A stretch of DNA of 64,000 nucleotides. Origin: Clostridium sp. 26_22 (GTDB lineage Bacteria > Bacillota > Clostridia > TANB77 > CAG-508). The position numbers and the translations under genes are program-made. Location of the stretch: positions 4,738 through 68,737 of the forward strand of contig MNRP01000037.1 of assembly GCA_001916005.1 (NCBI GenBank). Direction: 5' to 3'. Shown here piece after piece: positions 32,418 to 39,894 of this stretch. A model generated the notes under the pieces. The model ran no database searches. It saw only the letters and a program-made list of their open reading frames with translations, and had not been told where the DNA came from. Numbering within the stretch: position 1 is the first letter of the stretch; every line of letters starts with the position of its first letter.

Positions 32418-32968
32418 TTTTTATCATCTCCATTATTCTTTAAAATCTTAGCTAAAACTAGGTTTAAATGAATTAATATCTCAAATAAAATTTGTTCAAA
32501 ATTCTTAGACGTAAAATATCCATTATTTTTAAAAGCTTTTTCATAAACATCTGTAATAGGTATTACTTTTTTTATATTAGATGATTTAATATCAACTTTT
32601 TTAGGAGATTTATTGTTAATATCTTTTGAATACCATATAATATCTTCTTGAGAAAGACTTTTAAATTCTCGTTCTTTTTTGTCTATATTTACAACAATAA
32701 GATCTCCTAGTATTCTTTTAAGTGGTAAAAATATATTAGGAAACATATTTGAATTTGATTTTTTGCTATGACATATAATAAAAATTTTTTCGTAAGGAAT
32801 AATATCTAAACTTCTTTCAATAATTGCTTTCTTCAATTTGTAAACATCACTAATAATTTTAACCTCTGAAGGCTGACCTACTTTTTTATATAAAACTCTA
32901 ATAGGATTTTTACTTACATCATTAGTTTTAGAAGATAACAGATGTTTATTTTTAATTCTTTTTATCAT
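32414..32968 (-). CDS. DUF3846-like IME protein (IME2 copy)
   Basis: 184 residues. IRVLYKKVGQPSEVKIISDV, FIICHSKK and IFLPLKRILGDLIVVN are shared with IME1 22429-23007. It overlaps the sigma-like gene by 17 bp, so it is translationally coupled. Probably the original boundary, since IME1 has a longer tail. Function unknown. Confidence 0.72.
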   Translation of the reverse strand: MIKRIKNKHLLSSKTNDVSKNPIRVLYKKVGQPSEVKIISDVYKLKKAIIERSLDIIPYEKIFIICHSKKSNSNMFPNIFLPLKRILGDLIVVNIDKKEREFKSLSQEDIIWYSKDINNKSPKKVDIKSSNIKKVIPITDVYEKAFKNNGYFTSKNFEQILFEILIHLNLVLAKILKNNGDDKK

Positions 32969-33365
32969 TTTTTGAACCTTTCTTTAATTTTTCAGATTTA
33001 TATAAAATTTCTAGGTTATGCTTAAAATGATTTATTGCTTTACTTCTTAATGAGATTACTTCATTTTTTCCTAATTTTAATTTTTTACAAATATCATTTA
33101 ATCTGCAATTTTCAATATAAGATAGGTATAGTACTTTTCTTTCAAGTAATGGAACTATTTTCATTGCTAGATAATAAGTTTCATTAGTAAAAATATTTTC
33201 TAAATGATTAATGTTTACATCTGCATTATCTATATCTTGCATAGACTTTTGATAATAATTATTTTCAATTATTTTAATAACTTTCTCATTATCAATTATT
33301 GTTTCAATAATTGATTGAAAAGTTTTTTTGTTTTTTGATAGATTTAATATTTTTTCATTTTTCAT
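32952..33365 (-). CDS. Sigma-70 region 4-like protein of IME2
   Basis: 137 residues, longer N-terminus than the IME1 copy. The core VPLLERKVLYLSYIENCRLN and DICKKLKLGKNEVISLRSKA is a region-4-like HTH. Starts after AGAGG. First gene of the int-directed operon; operators upstream at 33395-33424. Confidence 0.75.
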   Translation of the reverse strand: MKNEKILNLSKNKKTFQSIIETIIDNEKVIKIIENNYYQKSMQDIDNADVNINHLENIFTNETYYLAMKIVPLLERKVLYLSYIENCRLNDICKKLKLGKNEVISLRSKAINHFKHNLEILYKSEKLKKGSKNDKKN

Positions 33366-33394
33366 TTTTTTAAACCTCTTTTCAAAAAAGATTA

Positions 33395-33424
33395 GATTTC
33401 TAGAAATCGTGTAATTGTTCGAAC
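33395..33424. promoter_or_regulatory. Operator pair upstream of the sigma-like gene (IME2)
   Basis: GATTTCTAGAAATC (33395-33408) and GTTCGAAC (33417-33424), positional equivalents of the IME1 pair. The first dyad differs in sequence, the second is conserved. Confidence 0.65.
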
Positions 33425-33591
33425 TGGTTATATAATATAGTGGGAATGAGATAAATTGTATTTTTGTAAAGAAATTAAATAAAAAGTATAAAGATGTAAT
33501 AGTTTGTAAGAAAATTATAAAAAGAAAAAGCTATATAAATAGCTCTAATAGTGACGTTAAAAGATTTGTTCACAGAATTTACGTGAATAAA

Positions 33592-33630
33592 AAATAACAC
33601 TTAAAATAGATTATACTTTAAGTGTTATTT
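33592..33630 (-). terminator. Terminator of XRE gene (IME2)
   Basis: AAATAACACTTAAA pairs with TTTAAGTGTTATTT; T-rich on both sides. Confidence 0.75.
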
Positions 33631-33637
33631 TTTATTT

Positions 33638-34357
33638 TTATTCATTTTCAAAAGCATATGTATCTGTTATATCAAGATATAAAATATTATGCTTATTTAG
33701 AGTTTCTTTTTCAACATCTGAAACTTTTAGTTTTTCTAATAATTCGTCTGTAAAGTCTACATCATCTTTAGAGAGAATACATTTTCTAATACTAGGAATA
33801 TATTCACCATTGGTGCAATGAAAAGTTCCTAACATTAGCTTATTTGTTCCTCTAGCTATATTTACTATGATATGTGAAAGCTCAAAACGTAAATTGTTTT
33901 CCTTATAATTTTCAAAGACAAATACTGAAATGTGTTGGTCAGCTTGTAAATATCCCGATAGGTAAATATAATCTTCTTTATAGTCCATAAAATCCACTTT
34001 GCATAAATCTGGCTTTTGAATGATTTTTAATCGAAATTTACCTTTTCCATATTTTTTTGATTTTGGATAATATGCAATGTAATATAAATAAAGTATATCT
34101 GCATTAAAAGGGTTTCTTTCAGTTTCAATATTATTTATCTTTTTAGCACTATTAAATAGTTCATATTCATAAATACCTAATTCATTGCAAATTAAATATA
34201 TTTGTTCTGCATTAGGTATAATTTCGCCAGTTTCATATCTAGCAATAGTTGCAGGTGTTTTATTTAGTAACATTGCTAGATTTTCTTGACTTAAACCTTT
34301 AGCTTTTCTAAACTTCCTTATATTGTTTCCAAACTCTTTTTTATTAAAGTTAGACAT
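33638..34357 (-). CDS. XRE-family transcriptional regulator of IME2
   Basis: 239 residues from ATG 34357, 8 bp after AGTAGG (the GTG at 34366 is too close). HTH: FGNNIRKFRKAKGLSQENLA then MLLNKTPATIARYETGEIIP. The C-terminal domain (NPFNADILYLYYIAYYPKSK) is shared with IME1. The recognition helix (NKTPATIARYE) differs from that of IME1 (IKKSATTIGRFE), consistent with distinct operator specificity. Confidence 0.85.
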   Translation of the reverse strand: MSNFNKKEFGNNIRKFRKAKGLSQENLAMLLNKTPATIARYETGEIIPNAEQIYLICNELGIYEYELFNSAKKINNIETERNPFNADILYLYYIAYYPKSKKYGKGKFRLKIIQKPDLCKVDFMDYKEDYIYLSGYLQADQHISVFVFENYKENNLRFELSHIIVNIARGTNKLMLGTFHCTNGEYIPSIRKCILSKDDVDFTDELLEKLKVSDVEKETLNKHNILYLDITDTYAFENE

Positions 34358-34438
34358 ATTATTCACCTACTTTACATAACAAAATTATAACATATTATTA
34401 CTATATAATCAATATAACTGTTGTAGACACCAGTAAAA

Positions 34439-34467
34439 TTGCCATTTTTAACAAAATATAGTATAAT
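34439..34467 (+). promoter_or_regulatory. RNA-module promoter P1 (IME2)
   Basis: TTGCCA (34439-34444), 17-bp spacer, TATAAT (34462-34467). Confidence 0.75.
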
Positions 34468-34489
34468 AAAAATACTATATAGTAGAAAA

Positions 34490-34738
34490 GATGGCTTTGA
34501 GCTATTTATCAAGTTGTAATACTTGATTCGATTATGATAATTGTTTCAAGTATTGCAACTACTTGGACTTTAGGATACAACATTTGTTATCCTCTTTTAT
34601 CATAATCGTTTTTAACTTATAGAATATCTATTGGGGAAGGAGAACAACAAATGGGAAGTCAAGAATTTTGTATTGACGGTGGAAGTCCAGGAGCCTCGAA
34701 CCGTCTATCTGAAAGAGGAGGGTAAGATTTTCCCTCCT
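34490..34738 (+). ncRNA. Structured leader RNA with mini-ORF (IME2)
   Basis: CAAGTTGTAATACTTGA (34510-34526) pairs with TCAAGTATTGCAACTACTTG (34546-34565), keeping the IME1 stem with compensatory changes. The loop CGATTATGATAA (34529-34540) is perfectly complementary over 12 nt to TTATCATAATCG (34597-34608), which is followed by TTTTT. This is a pseudoknot or an attenuator switch. GGAGAA, ATG 34651, the conserved GGAAGTCCAGG (34681-34691) and a GGAGGG/CCCTCC hairpin follow in the same order as in IME1. Confidence 0.68.
34651..34725 (+). CDS. Mini-ORF in the conserved RNA module (IME2)
   Basis: 24 codons (MGSQEFCIDGGSPGASN..., ends SERGG), with GGAGAA 7 bp upstream. The peptide is unlike the IME1 mini-ORF although surrounding nucleotides are conserved. 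Its ribosome-binding site and start are perfectly complementary to the small-RNA loop at 34845-34861. Confidence 0.45.
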   Translation: MGSQEFCIDGGSPGASNRLSERGG

Positions 34739-34751
34739 AACATCTTATATA

Positions 34752-34780
34752 TTGCAAATACTATAAATATTTAGTATAAT
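34752..34780 (+). promoter_or_regulatory. RNA-module promoter P2 (IME2)
   Basis: TTGCAA (34752-34757), 17-bp spacer, TATAAT (34775-34780). Confidence 0.75.
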
Positions 34781-34786
34781 TAAGTT

Positions 34787-34870
34787 AGTTAATCTAAATT
34801 AGTTGCAATAGTTTTGGATTAATTATATAACGCAGGGGGCTTTTCCATTTGTTGTTCTCCTGTGTTTTTT
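34787..34870 (+). ncRNA. Small RNA with anti-RBS terminator loop (IME2)
   Basis: Predicted ~85-nt RNA from P2, ending in a terminator hairpin AACGCAGG/CCTGTGTT with T-run. Its loop holds CCATTTGTTGTTCTCCT (34845-34861), an exact 17-nt reverse complement of AGGAGAACAACAAATGG (34638-34654), the mini-ORF ribosome-binding site and start. Collinear with the IME1 RNA; the pairing has drifted on both sides together. Confidence 0.7.
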
Positions 34871-34959
34871 AATTTCGTTAAACGTAATATTTGGTGATTT
34901 TACTTTACAAATAGTTATAACTTATAGCTACTTATAAAAAAAGTATCTAAAAAAGGTAC

Positions 34960-35012
34960 AAAACTTGCATAATATGCAAATTTCATTGCTTATTATGTAA
35001 GTTTTATTTTTT
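34960..35012 (+). terminator. Conserved terminator before the Spo0A-C gene (IME2)
   Basis: AAAACTTGCATAATA (34960-34974) pairs with TATTATGTAAGTTTT (34991-35005), followed by a T-run. Confidence 0.75.
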
Positions 35013-35083
35013 TGAATTTTTTACATAAAGTTGCTATATTTTTATTATAAAATAATATTTCATAATGGTTGGGGGACGTTTAA

Positions 35084-35494
35084 TTGTTAAATGATTATTT
35101 AAAAACAAATAATTTAATAAATTCTAAAAACTTAATTCTAATTTATAATATATTAAGAGATTTAGGTTTAAATACAACACTTAAAGGAACAAAGCTTTTA
35201 AATAAATCAATTCAAATTGTTATAAATAGTGAGGTTGAATTTATAGTTTTAGAAAATGTTTATAATAAACTCGCATTAAAATGTGTAGGCTTTAATTCAG
35301 CTCAAATTAGAAATTCGATTAAATATGCAATAGATACTCGAAATGAAGAAAAATCTAAAGTAAATTTTGAAAATATATTTGGATATCAATATGATAGTTA
35401 TTATTTTACTAATAAAACGCTTATAGAAGAAATTACAAGAGTTGTAAAATATAAAAATAGCATAATTATGCACTATTCAAAAATTTGTAGGTAA
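35084..35494 (+). CDS. Spo0A C-terminal-domain-only protein (IME2)
   Basis: 136 residues from TTG 35084, 8 bp after GGGGG. ILRDLGLNTTLKGTKLLNKS and YNKLALKCVGFNSAQIRNSI then KYAIDTRNEEKSK match Spo0A_C, without a receiver. Same position as the IME1 gene at 25405, which also uses TTG. Likely a DNA-binding regulator of the element. Confidence 0.75.
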   Translation: MLNDYLKTNNLINSKNLILIYNILRDLGLNTTLKGTKLLNKSIQIVINSEVEFIVLENVYNKLALKCVGFNSAQIRNSIKYAIDTRNEEKSKVNFENIFGYQYDSYYFTNKTLIEEITRVVKYKNSIIMHYSKICR

Positions 35495-35651
35495 AAACGA
35501 GAAAACTAATAAAAATTCATATGTAAATATATTAGTGAGATAAAATTGTCAGTAAAAATTCATAAGTTAGTTTTTATTAAAATATTGACATTATCTGTAA
35601 AAATATGTAAAATATTAGTATACTTCTCTATAGAAGTAGTTTTTCTATATT

Positions 35652-35723
35652 ATGGAGGACACTCTCTATAATAACGATGAGGAATTGGCATTTGTAAACT
35701 GGCAGAAAGGATGTAATTTATGA
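35652..35723 (+). other. Possible 23-codon ORF coupled to the secreted-protein gene
   Basis: ATG 35652 opens a frame (ends AFVNWQKGCNL) whose TGA overlaps the next ATG at 35720. No ribosome-binding site is visible before it. It may be the tail of a lost gene carried with the cargo. Confidence 0.25.
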
Positions 35724-36142
35724 GTAGAAATATTATTAGGCGGGCATTGGCTTGTTTTTTAGCAGTAATTATGATTGCTGGAACTACAATGACAACTTTT
35801 GCTTCAGAAAAAGTAGAAACTGTTACACCAAAACAGACAACTGAAATGACTGCAAGAGGATATGGAAGTGCGGAATTTCCTTCCCAAAAGTCTGTACTCA
35901 TTTCTGGTTCTGTTACTAAAGTTGCATATACAGCTGTATGTACAGGAAAAACTGGTGTCGTGATTTTACGTTTTAGAAATAGGACCACAGGAGAAAAACG
36001 AGACCATACATTCATTTGTAACAATGTATACCATAACAGTTCGAGTTTAGGTATCAACCCTTTTTCAGAAGGCTGGTGGGATATCGAGTATGTTATGAGT
36101 ACTTGTGACAATTTTGTAACAATTTTTATGAATTTTAGCTAA
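35720..36142 (+). CDS. Small secreted protein (IME2 cargo)
   Basis: 140 residues. Signal peptide 1-29 (ARR-type start, ALACFLAVIMIAGTTMTTFA), then a Thr/Val-rich beta domain with GKTGVVILRFRNRTTGEK, two cysteines (CTGKTG, CNNVYHN) that may pair, and NPFSEGWWDIEYVM. Starts after AAAGGATGTAATTT. Codon use is less AT-biased than the IME backbone, so it may be a recent cargo gain. No family recognised. Confidence 0.7.
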   Translation: MSRNIIRRALACFLAVIMIAGTTMTTFASEKVETVTPKQTTEMTARGYGSAEFPSQKSVLISGSVTKVAYTAVCTGKTGVVILRFRNRTTGEKRDHTFICNNVYHNSSSLGINPFSEGWWDIEYVMSTCDNFVTIFMNFS

Positions 36143-36269
36143 TAAAATCGTTTTAACAAATTTGTAACTTTTTAATGTAATGTCATAGCTAATTGCAAAT
36201 GTCAATTCTATCTAAAGTGGAGGTATTACGTCCACTTTAGCATCTATATATAAAAGGAGGATTGATACT

Positions 36270-36887
36270 ATGAAAAAGAAAATTTATATCATAGTCGCAG
36301 CTATAATAGTTATTATTTCAATTTTACTAATTGGTATGATATTTAATGTTATTAGAAACAATTCTATTATGCAAAAAACTTACGAAAGTAGTAAAAAACT
36401 TAATAATTCTATAAAAAATTATTATTATGAAAAAAAATCTGAATTATCTGAAGGAGAAACTAGAACAACTGAATATAAAATATATAATTATGAAAATAAA
36501 TATTTAATAAAAGAGTATTATAATGAAGATGGTATTATTACAACAGAATGGGTGGATAAAAATATACCTGAATATCTATCTATTAACGAGAAAACAAAAG
36601 AAGAAGCTCAAGAAATAAAAATGAAAGAATTTGACAAAGAATATGAAGAAGCTTTATTTTTTAAAACTTTAGATACTATAGGATATGGAAAGATACTAGC
36701 AAACAATATATTAAAGCCTATAAAAATAGAAAACAATTGTTATGTTATTGATTATGAAGATACAACATTTTATGTTAATACTAATACAGGAATTATATCA
36801 AAAGTTTTCTATGCAAATAATAATGTGTTATGTACATATAAATTAAAAAATAATTCTGTTATTGAAGATGAAGTTATAAAGCCATAA
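36270..36887 (+). CDS. Membrane-anchored hypothetical protein (IME2 cargo)
   Basis: 205 residues. N-terminal anchor (about 4-27) and an extracytoplasmic mixed alpha/beta domain (KYLIKEYYNEDGIITTEWVD, CYVIDYEDTTFYVNTNTG). Starts after AAAGGAGGATTGATACT. No known domain. It sits in the cargo slot occupied by the amidase/anchored proteins in IME1. Shares a terminator with the convergent MobV gene. Confidence 0.65.
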   Translation: MKKKIYIIVAAIIVIISILLIGMIFNVIRNNSIMQKTYESSKKLNNSIKNYYYEKKSELSEGETRTTEYKIYNYENKYLIKEYYNEDGIITTEWVDKNIPEYLSINEKTKEEAQEIKMKEFDKEYEEALFFKTLDTIGYGKILANNILKPIKIENNCYVIDYEDTTFYVNTNTGIISKVFYANNNVLCTYKLKNNSVIEDEVIKP

Positions 36888-36891
36888 TAAA

Positions 36892-36918
36892 AGAACGAGC
36901 ATTTTAAGCTCGTTTCTT
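36892..36918. terminator. Bidirectional terminator
   Basis: AACGAGC/GCTCGTT hairpin with T-rich flank between the convergent cargo gene and MobV. Confidence 0.75.
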
Positions 36919-37871
36919 TACTTTTCAAAATATTCAACAAAATTATTTACTAAACGTTTAAATCTACCAATGGGAAAGTTAAATAGATTTTTAACAACTT
37001 CAAAAGTTCTTTCAATATAATTTTTTAACTTTAAATTTTCTCTTTTTAATTCTTCATTTTCATTTTTTAAGTAAGTATTTTCATTTCGTAAGTTTTCAAT
37101 ATTTTCAATAGCAGTATAAGACTTTGCTAATTGTATTTTTAATTTATTTGCATAGCTAATTAATTCATTATTTTGTTGAATTAATAAAGAGGTATTTTTA
37201 GTTTCTATAGGTTGTATTTGTTCTTGCTCTAATTCATATTTTATATTATCATAGTTTGTTAGTTGCTTTAATTTTTCAGTACTTAAATGTTCAATGTTTC
37301 TTGTTTTTCCTCTTTCTAAATTGAATTCATTATTTTTTATATATTGATAGAAACTATCTTGTAATTCTTGATAACTATTTTTTCCTTTCCAATATTCGCT
37401 ACAGGCAATTTTATTTAGTTTATTTCCACTTTTCTTATCTAATTTTTGGACAACAGGTACAAATACTAAATGTAAGTGAGGAGTGCTTTCGTCCATATGA
37501 ACTTTAGCAGATAATATGTATTTTTCTCCTAAATTCTTATAATTTGCAACAAAGTTATAAGCAGTTTGAAAGTATCTTTTTGTTTCATGTTCTCCGATTG
37601 AGTCAAAAAATTCTTTATCAGATGTAATAATAAATTCACATACAAGATTAGTATAACTTGTAATTCTACATTTTAAATCATTTTCAGCTATTAATTGTTT
37701 AATAGCTTTTGAATAGGTAGTATTACATTGTTTAATTGAATAATTATTAATAGAATTGTTTTTATTAATATCTTTGTTAGAGTAATTAGTATTTTTTCTT
37801 TCGTTATGTTTATATAATCCAGGTAAATTTTCTCTTTTATAATTGGCATTTCTAATTATTGCATAACTCAT
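36918..37871 (-). CDS. MobV-family relaxase of IME2 (Mob/Pre)
   Basis: 317 residues from ATG 37871 (MSYAIIRNANYKR, AAAGGATAT upstream). Motif VHMDESTPHLHLVFVPV intact; C-terminal coiled coil present. Very similar to the IME1 relaxase, with most changes in the coiled coil and the ~170-180 region. Adjacent predicted oriT at 37958. Confidence 0.9.
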   Translation of the reverse strand: MSYAIIRNANYKRENLPGLYKHNERKNTNYSNKDINKNNSINNYSIKQCNTTYSKAIKQLIAENDLKCRITSYTNLVCEFIITSDKEFFDSIGEHETKRYFQTAYNFVANYKNLGEKYILSAKVHMDESTPHLHLVFVPVVQKLDKKSGNKLNKIACSEYWKGKNSYQELQDSFYQYIKNNEFNLERGKTRNIEHLSTEKLKQLTNYDNIKYELEQEQIQPIETKNTSLLIQQNNELISYANKLKIQLAKSYTAIENIENLRNENTYLKNENEELKRENLKLKNYIERTFEVVKNLFNFPIGRFKRLVNNFVEYFEK

Positions 37872-37957
37872 TTTTATATATCCTTTTTTACTAGATAGCC
37901 TTCGAAGGCTTACAAAAATAAATACCTCCTTTGAATTTCTTAATAGAAAACTTTTAC

Positions 37958-37997
37958 GAAGTTCTAACACACTAGAACTTCACGGAAGTTCTGTGTG
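37958..37997. other. Predicted oriT of IME2
   Basis: GAAGTTCTA (37958-37966), TAGAACTTC (37973-37981), GGAAGTTCT (37984-37992) then GTGTG. Same arrangement as 29902-29941. Confidence 0.65.
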
Positions 37998-38391
37998 ATT
38001 AAGGACAACATAGTTTTCCTTAATAAACCTTTTATTGCACGATTGAATATTATATTTATTAAAATAATTTAATAAATACCATAAAATAATAATTAATTAT
38101 TTTATTTAATATTCTAATCGTGTTATAAAAACCTGACCCACTTTAGCATCAAAGATTACTAGTGGGTACCCCATAACCTTTTTGCTTGCACAAAAAAATA
38201 TTCGCTGTATGCTCATATTTTTATAAATAGATTTTGCATATAGCAAAATCTATTATCTAGCATTGGTTAAAGTAGTATTTTATTTCTATTCATTTGTAGT
38301 AAGTTATATAATTTTATTTTATAAATTCAACTGGCAAAAATAAATATTATTAAAACAATAGATTTTAATAAACAAGAATGGTATAATAATA
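37998..38391. other. Hairpin-rich region of IME2, no gene
   Basis: Homologous to 29942-30240 of IME1: the long CACGATTG...AATCGTG dyad, the CCCACT...AGTGGG hairpin and AATAGATTTTGC...GCAAAATCTATT are present, some with decayed inner stems. The toxin-antitoxin cassette follows. Confidence 0.6.
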
Positions 38392-38421
38392 TTGTATAAA
38401 TATTTTATGGAGGTAATTAAT

Positions 38422-38664
38422 ATGTCTATAGAAAAGCAAAAATTATTTAATGAAATCGAAACATTACCAGATGAACTTACAAATCAAGTTATTGATTTTA
38501 TTGAGTATTTAAAATTATCTTATGTAGATGCAGAAGCTCCAGAAAATGTAACAATAAAAAGCAAAAAAGATTTAAAAGAAAAGTTACAAAAAGGATTAGA
38601 TGATGTAAGAGAGAACAAAGTATTTTCACTAGATGAAGCCTTTGCAAAAATAGATAATATGTAA
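38422..38664 (+). CDS. Antitoxin of a ParE-type toxin-antitoxin pair
   Basis: 80 residues from ATG 38422, 8 bp after GGAGG. The N-terminal EKQKLFNEIETLPDELTNQV and IDFIEYLKLSY resemble DUF2281/Phd-like antitoxins (helical, LPxxLxxEVxDFIExL). An unstructured toxin-binding tail ends FSLDEAFAKIDNM. It is 19 bp upstream of the toxin gene. Present only in IME2. Confidence 0.78.
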   Translation: MSIEKQKLFNEIETLPDELTNQVIDFIEYLKLSYVDAEAPENVTIKSKKDLKEKLQKGLDDVRENKVFSLDEAFAKIDNM

Positions 38665-38683
38665 GAAAGCTAGGAGTGAATTT

Positions 38684-39007
38684 ATGAAAAGATATATAGT
38701 AGAAATTTCTAAAACTGCAGAGCAAGATTTAGAAGATATTATTTTATATTTACGACATAGCTTAGCAGGAGAAATTATTGCTGACAAGTATAAAATATTA
38801 TTTAAACAAAAATTAAAAGAGTTAGAGAATATAGCAGGAAGTATGCCTATTTTAAGCGAGGAATTGACAGGTCATAAAGACATTAGAAAAATTAATGTTA
38901 GAAATTATATTGTATTCTATATAATCGATAAAATTAATTCCAAAGCTTTAGTTCTTAGAATAGGTCACGCTTTTATGGACTGGGAAAAATATTTAAGAGA
39001 TGAATAA
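38684..39007 (+). CDS. RelE/ParE-family toxin
   Basis: 107 residues. ParE-like layout: YIVEISKTAEQDLEDIILYL, then a basic helix (KYKILFKQKLKELENI), then HKDIRKINVRNYIVFYIID and VLRIGHAFMDWEKYL, the typical C-terminal strand. Such toxins cleave mRNA at the ribosome (RelE) or poison gyrase (ParE); which one cannot be told. Starts after AGGAGTGAATTT. It may stabilise IME2. Confidence 0.82.
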   Translation: MKRYIVEISKTAEQDLEDIILYLRHSLAGEIIADKYKILFKQKLKELENIAGSMPILSEELTGHKDIRKINVRNYIVFYIIDKINSKALVLRIGHAFMDWEKYLRDE

Positions 39008-39117
39008 TTTTATATAATTATTTTAAATTTTTAGTAATTTATTTTCATTTCTAATTTTCAAACAACTAACTCAACAGATATAAGCAAAAATCTTGGTAAA
39101 GGCTGAAGTAGTCTGCT

Positions 39118-39130
39118 CAGCCCAGCCAAC
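39118..39130 (+). repeat. att core, right end of IME2
   Basis: CAGCCCAGCCAAC. The sequence after it is chromosomal and begins with the original tRNA terminator. Confidence 0.9.
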
Positions 39131-39135
39131 TCTTA

Positions 39136-39171
39136 GAGTATCAACGAATTATAACAGTTGATACTCTTTTT
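39136..39171 (+). terminator. Original terminator of the tRNA-His/Gln operon
   Basis: GAGTATCAAC/GTTGATACTC stem with T-run, immediately after the right att core; displaced about 18.7 kb from tRNA-Gln by the insertions. Confidence 0.8.
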
Positions 39172-39236
39172 GCATAATAATAAGGCATCAGATTTAATGA
39201 AGGAATAGTCTAATCTGGTAACATTAGAGGTGTGGA

Positions 39237-39893
39237 ATGAGTATAGAAGAAAATATATTTAAAAGAAGAAAAATTAATTCCGTTTGGATTTACTAAGGAA
39301 GGCAATATATATAAATACTCTAAAAATTTTATAAATGATAGTTTTAAAGGTGAGATAGAAATATTGAATCTAAAATTAGATGAACAAGTAGAAAAGTATA
39401 TAATCAAAAAAGAAATCTATCCATCATACCATTTAAGTAAAAAGAATTGGATAAGTATTATACTAGATAATACATTAACAGATAAAGAAATAATCAAATT
39501 AGTAGAAATAAGTTATGAAAATTCAAATTTAAAAGGCAAATGGATAATTCCTGCAAATCCAAAATATTATGATATTATGAATGCTTTTAATAATACTAAT
39601 ATAATTACATGGAAACAATCTAATACAATTATGAAAGGTGATATAATCTACTTGTATATTGCTGAACCATATTAATCAATAATGTTCAAATGTGAAGTTA
39701 TAGAAACAGATATACCATATGAATATAATAATAAAAATTTATCTATAAAAAAATTATGAAAATAAAGTTAATAAAAAGATATAATCAAAATGTGTGGACA
39801 TTTAAAAAACTTAAAGAATATGGTATTAAAGCGATAAGAAGCCCAAGAAGTATAACAAATAAATTAAGCGAAGCATTAAACAAAGAGGAGTAA
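39237..39893 (+). pseudogene. Broken MmcQ/YjbR-type gene with C-terminal domain
   Basis: ATG 39237 opens a frame (MSIEENIFKRRKI) that ends after 19 codons. The reading continues in another frame as EKLIPFGFTKEGNIYKYSKN, YHLSKKNWISIILDNTLTDK (MmcQ/YjbR-like), and a second part GKWIIPANPKYYDI ... GDIIYLYIAEPY. An in-frame TAA (39673) and a TGA (near 39758) then interrupt the recognisable tail, which ends RSPRSITNKLSEALNKEE at 39893. One frameshift and two nonsense mutations mark a decaying gene next to the right att site. Confidence 0.75.
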
Positions 39894-39894
39894 T

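Larger units (their letters stand above)
30340..39130. mobile_element. IME2: second integrative mobilizable element
   Basis: About 8.8 kb. Same backbone order as IME1 (int, xis, small ORF, DUF3846-like, sigma-like, XRE, RNA module, Spo0A-C protein, MobV, oriT, hairpin region). Differs in cargo (secreted protein, anchored protein) and in a ParE-type toxin-antitoxin cassette near its right end, and lacks the 107-residue ORF of IME1. Confidence 0.9.

Noticed and set aside
20380..39130. Prophage
   Set aside because: No capsid, tail, terminase or lysis genes. Relaxase, oriT and integrase fit mobilizable elements.
39237..39893. A real 103-residue gene at 39364-39675
   Set aside because: It lacks a ribosome-binding site and matches only the middle of a longer MmcQ/YjbR-type protein whose ends are visible in flanking frames.
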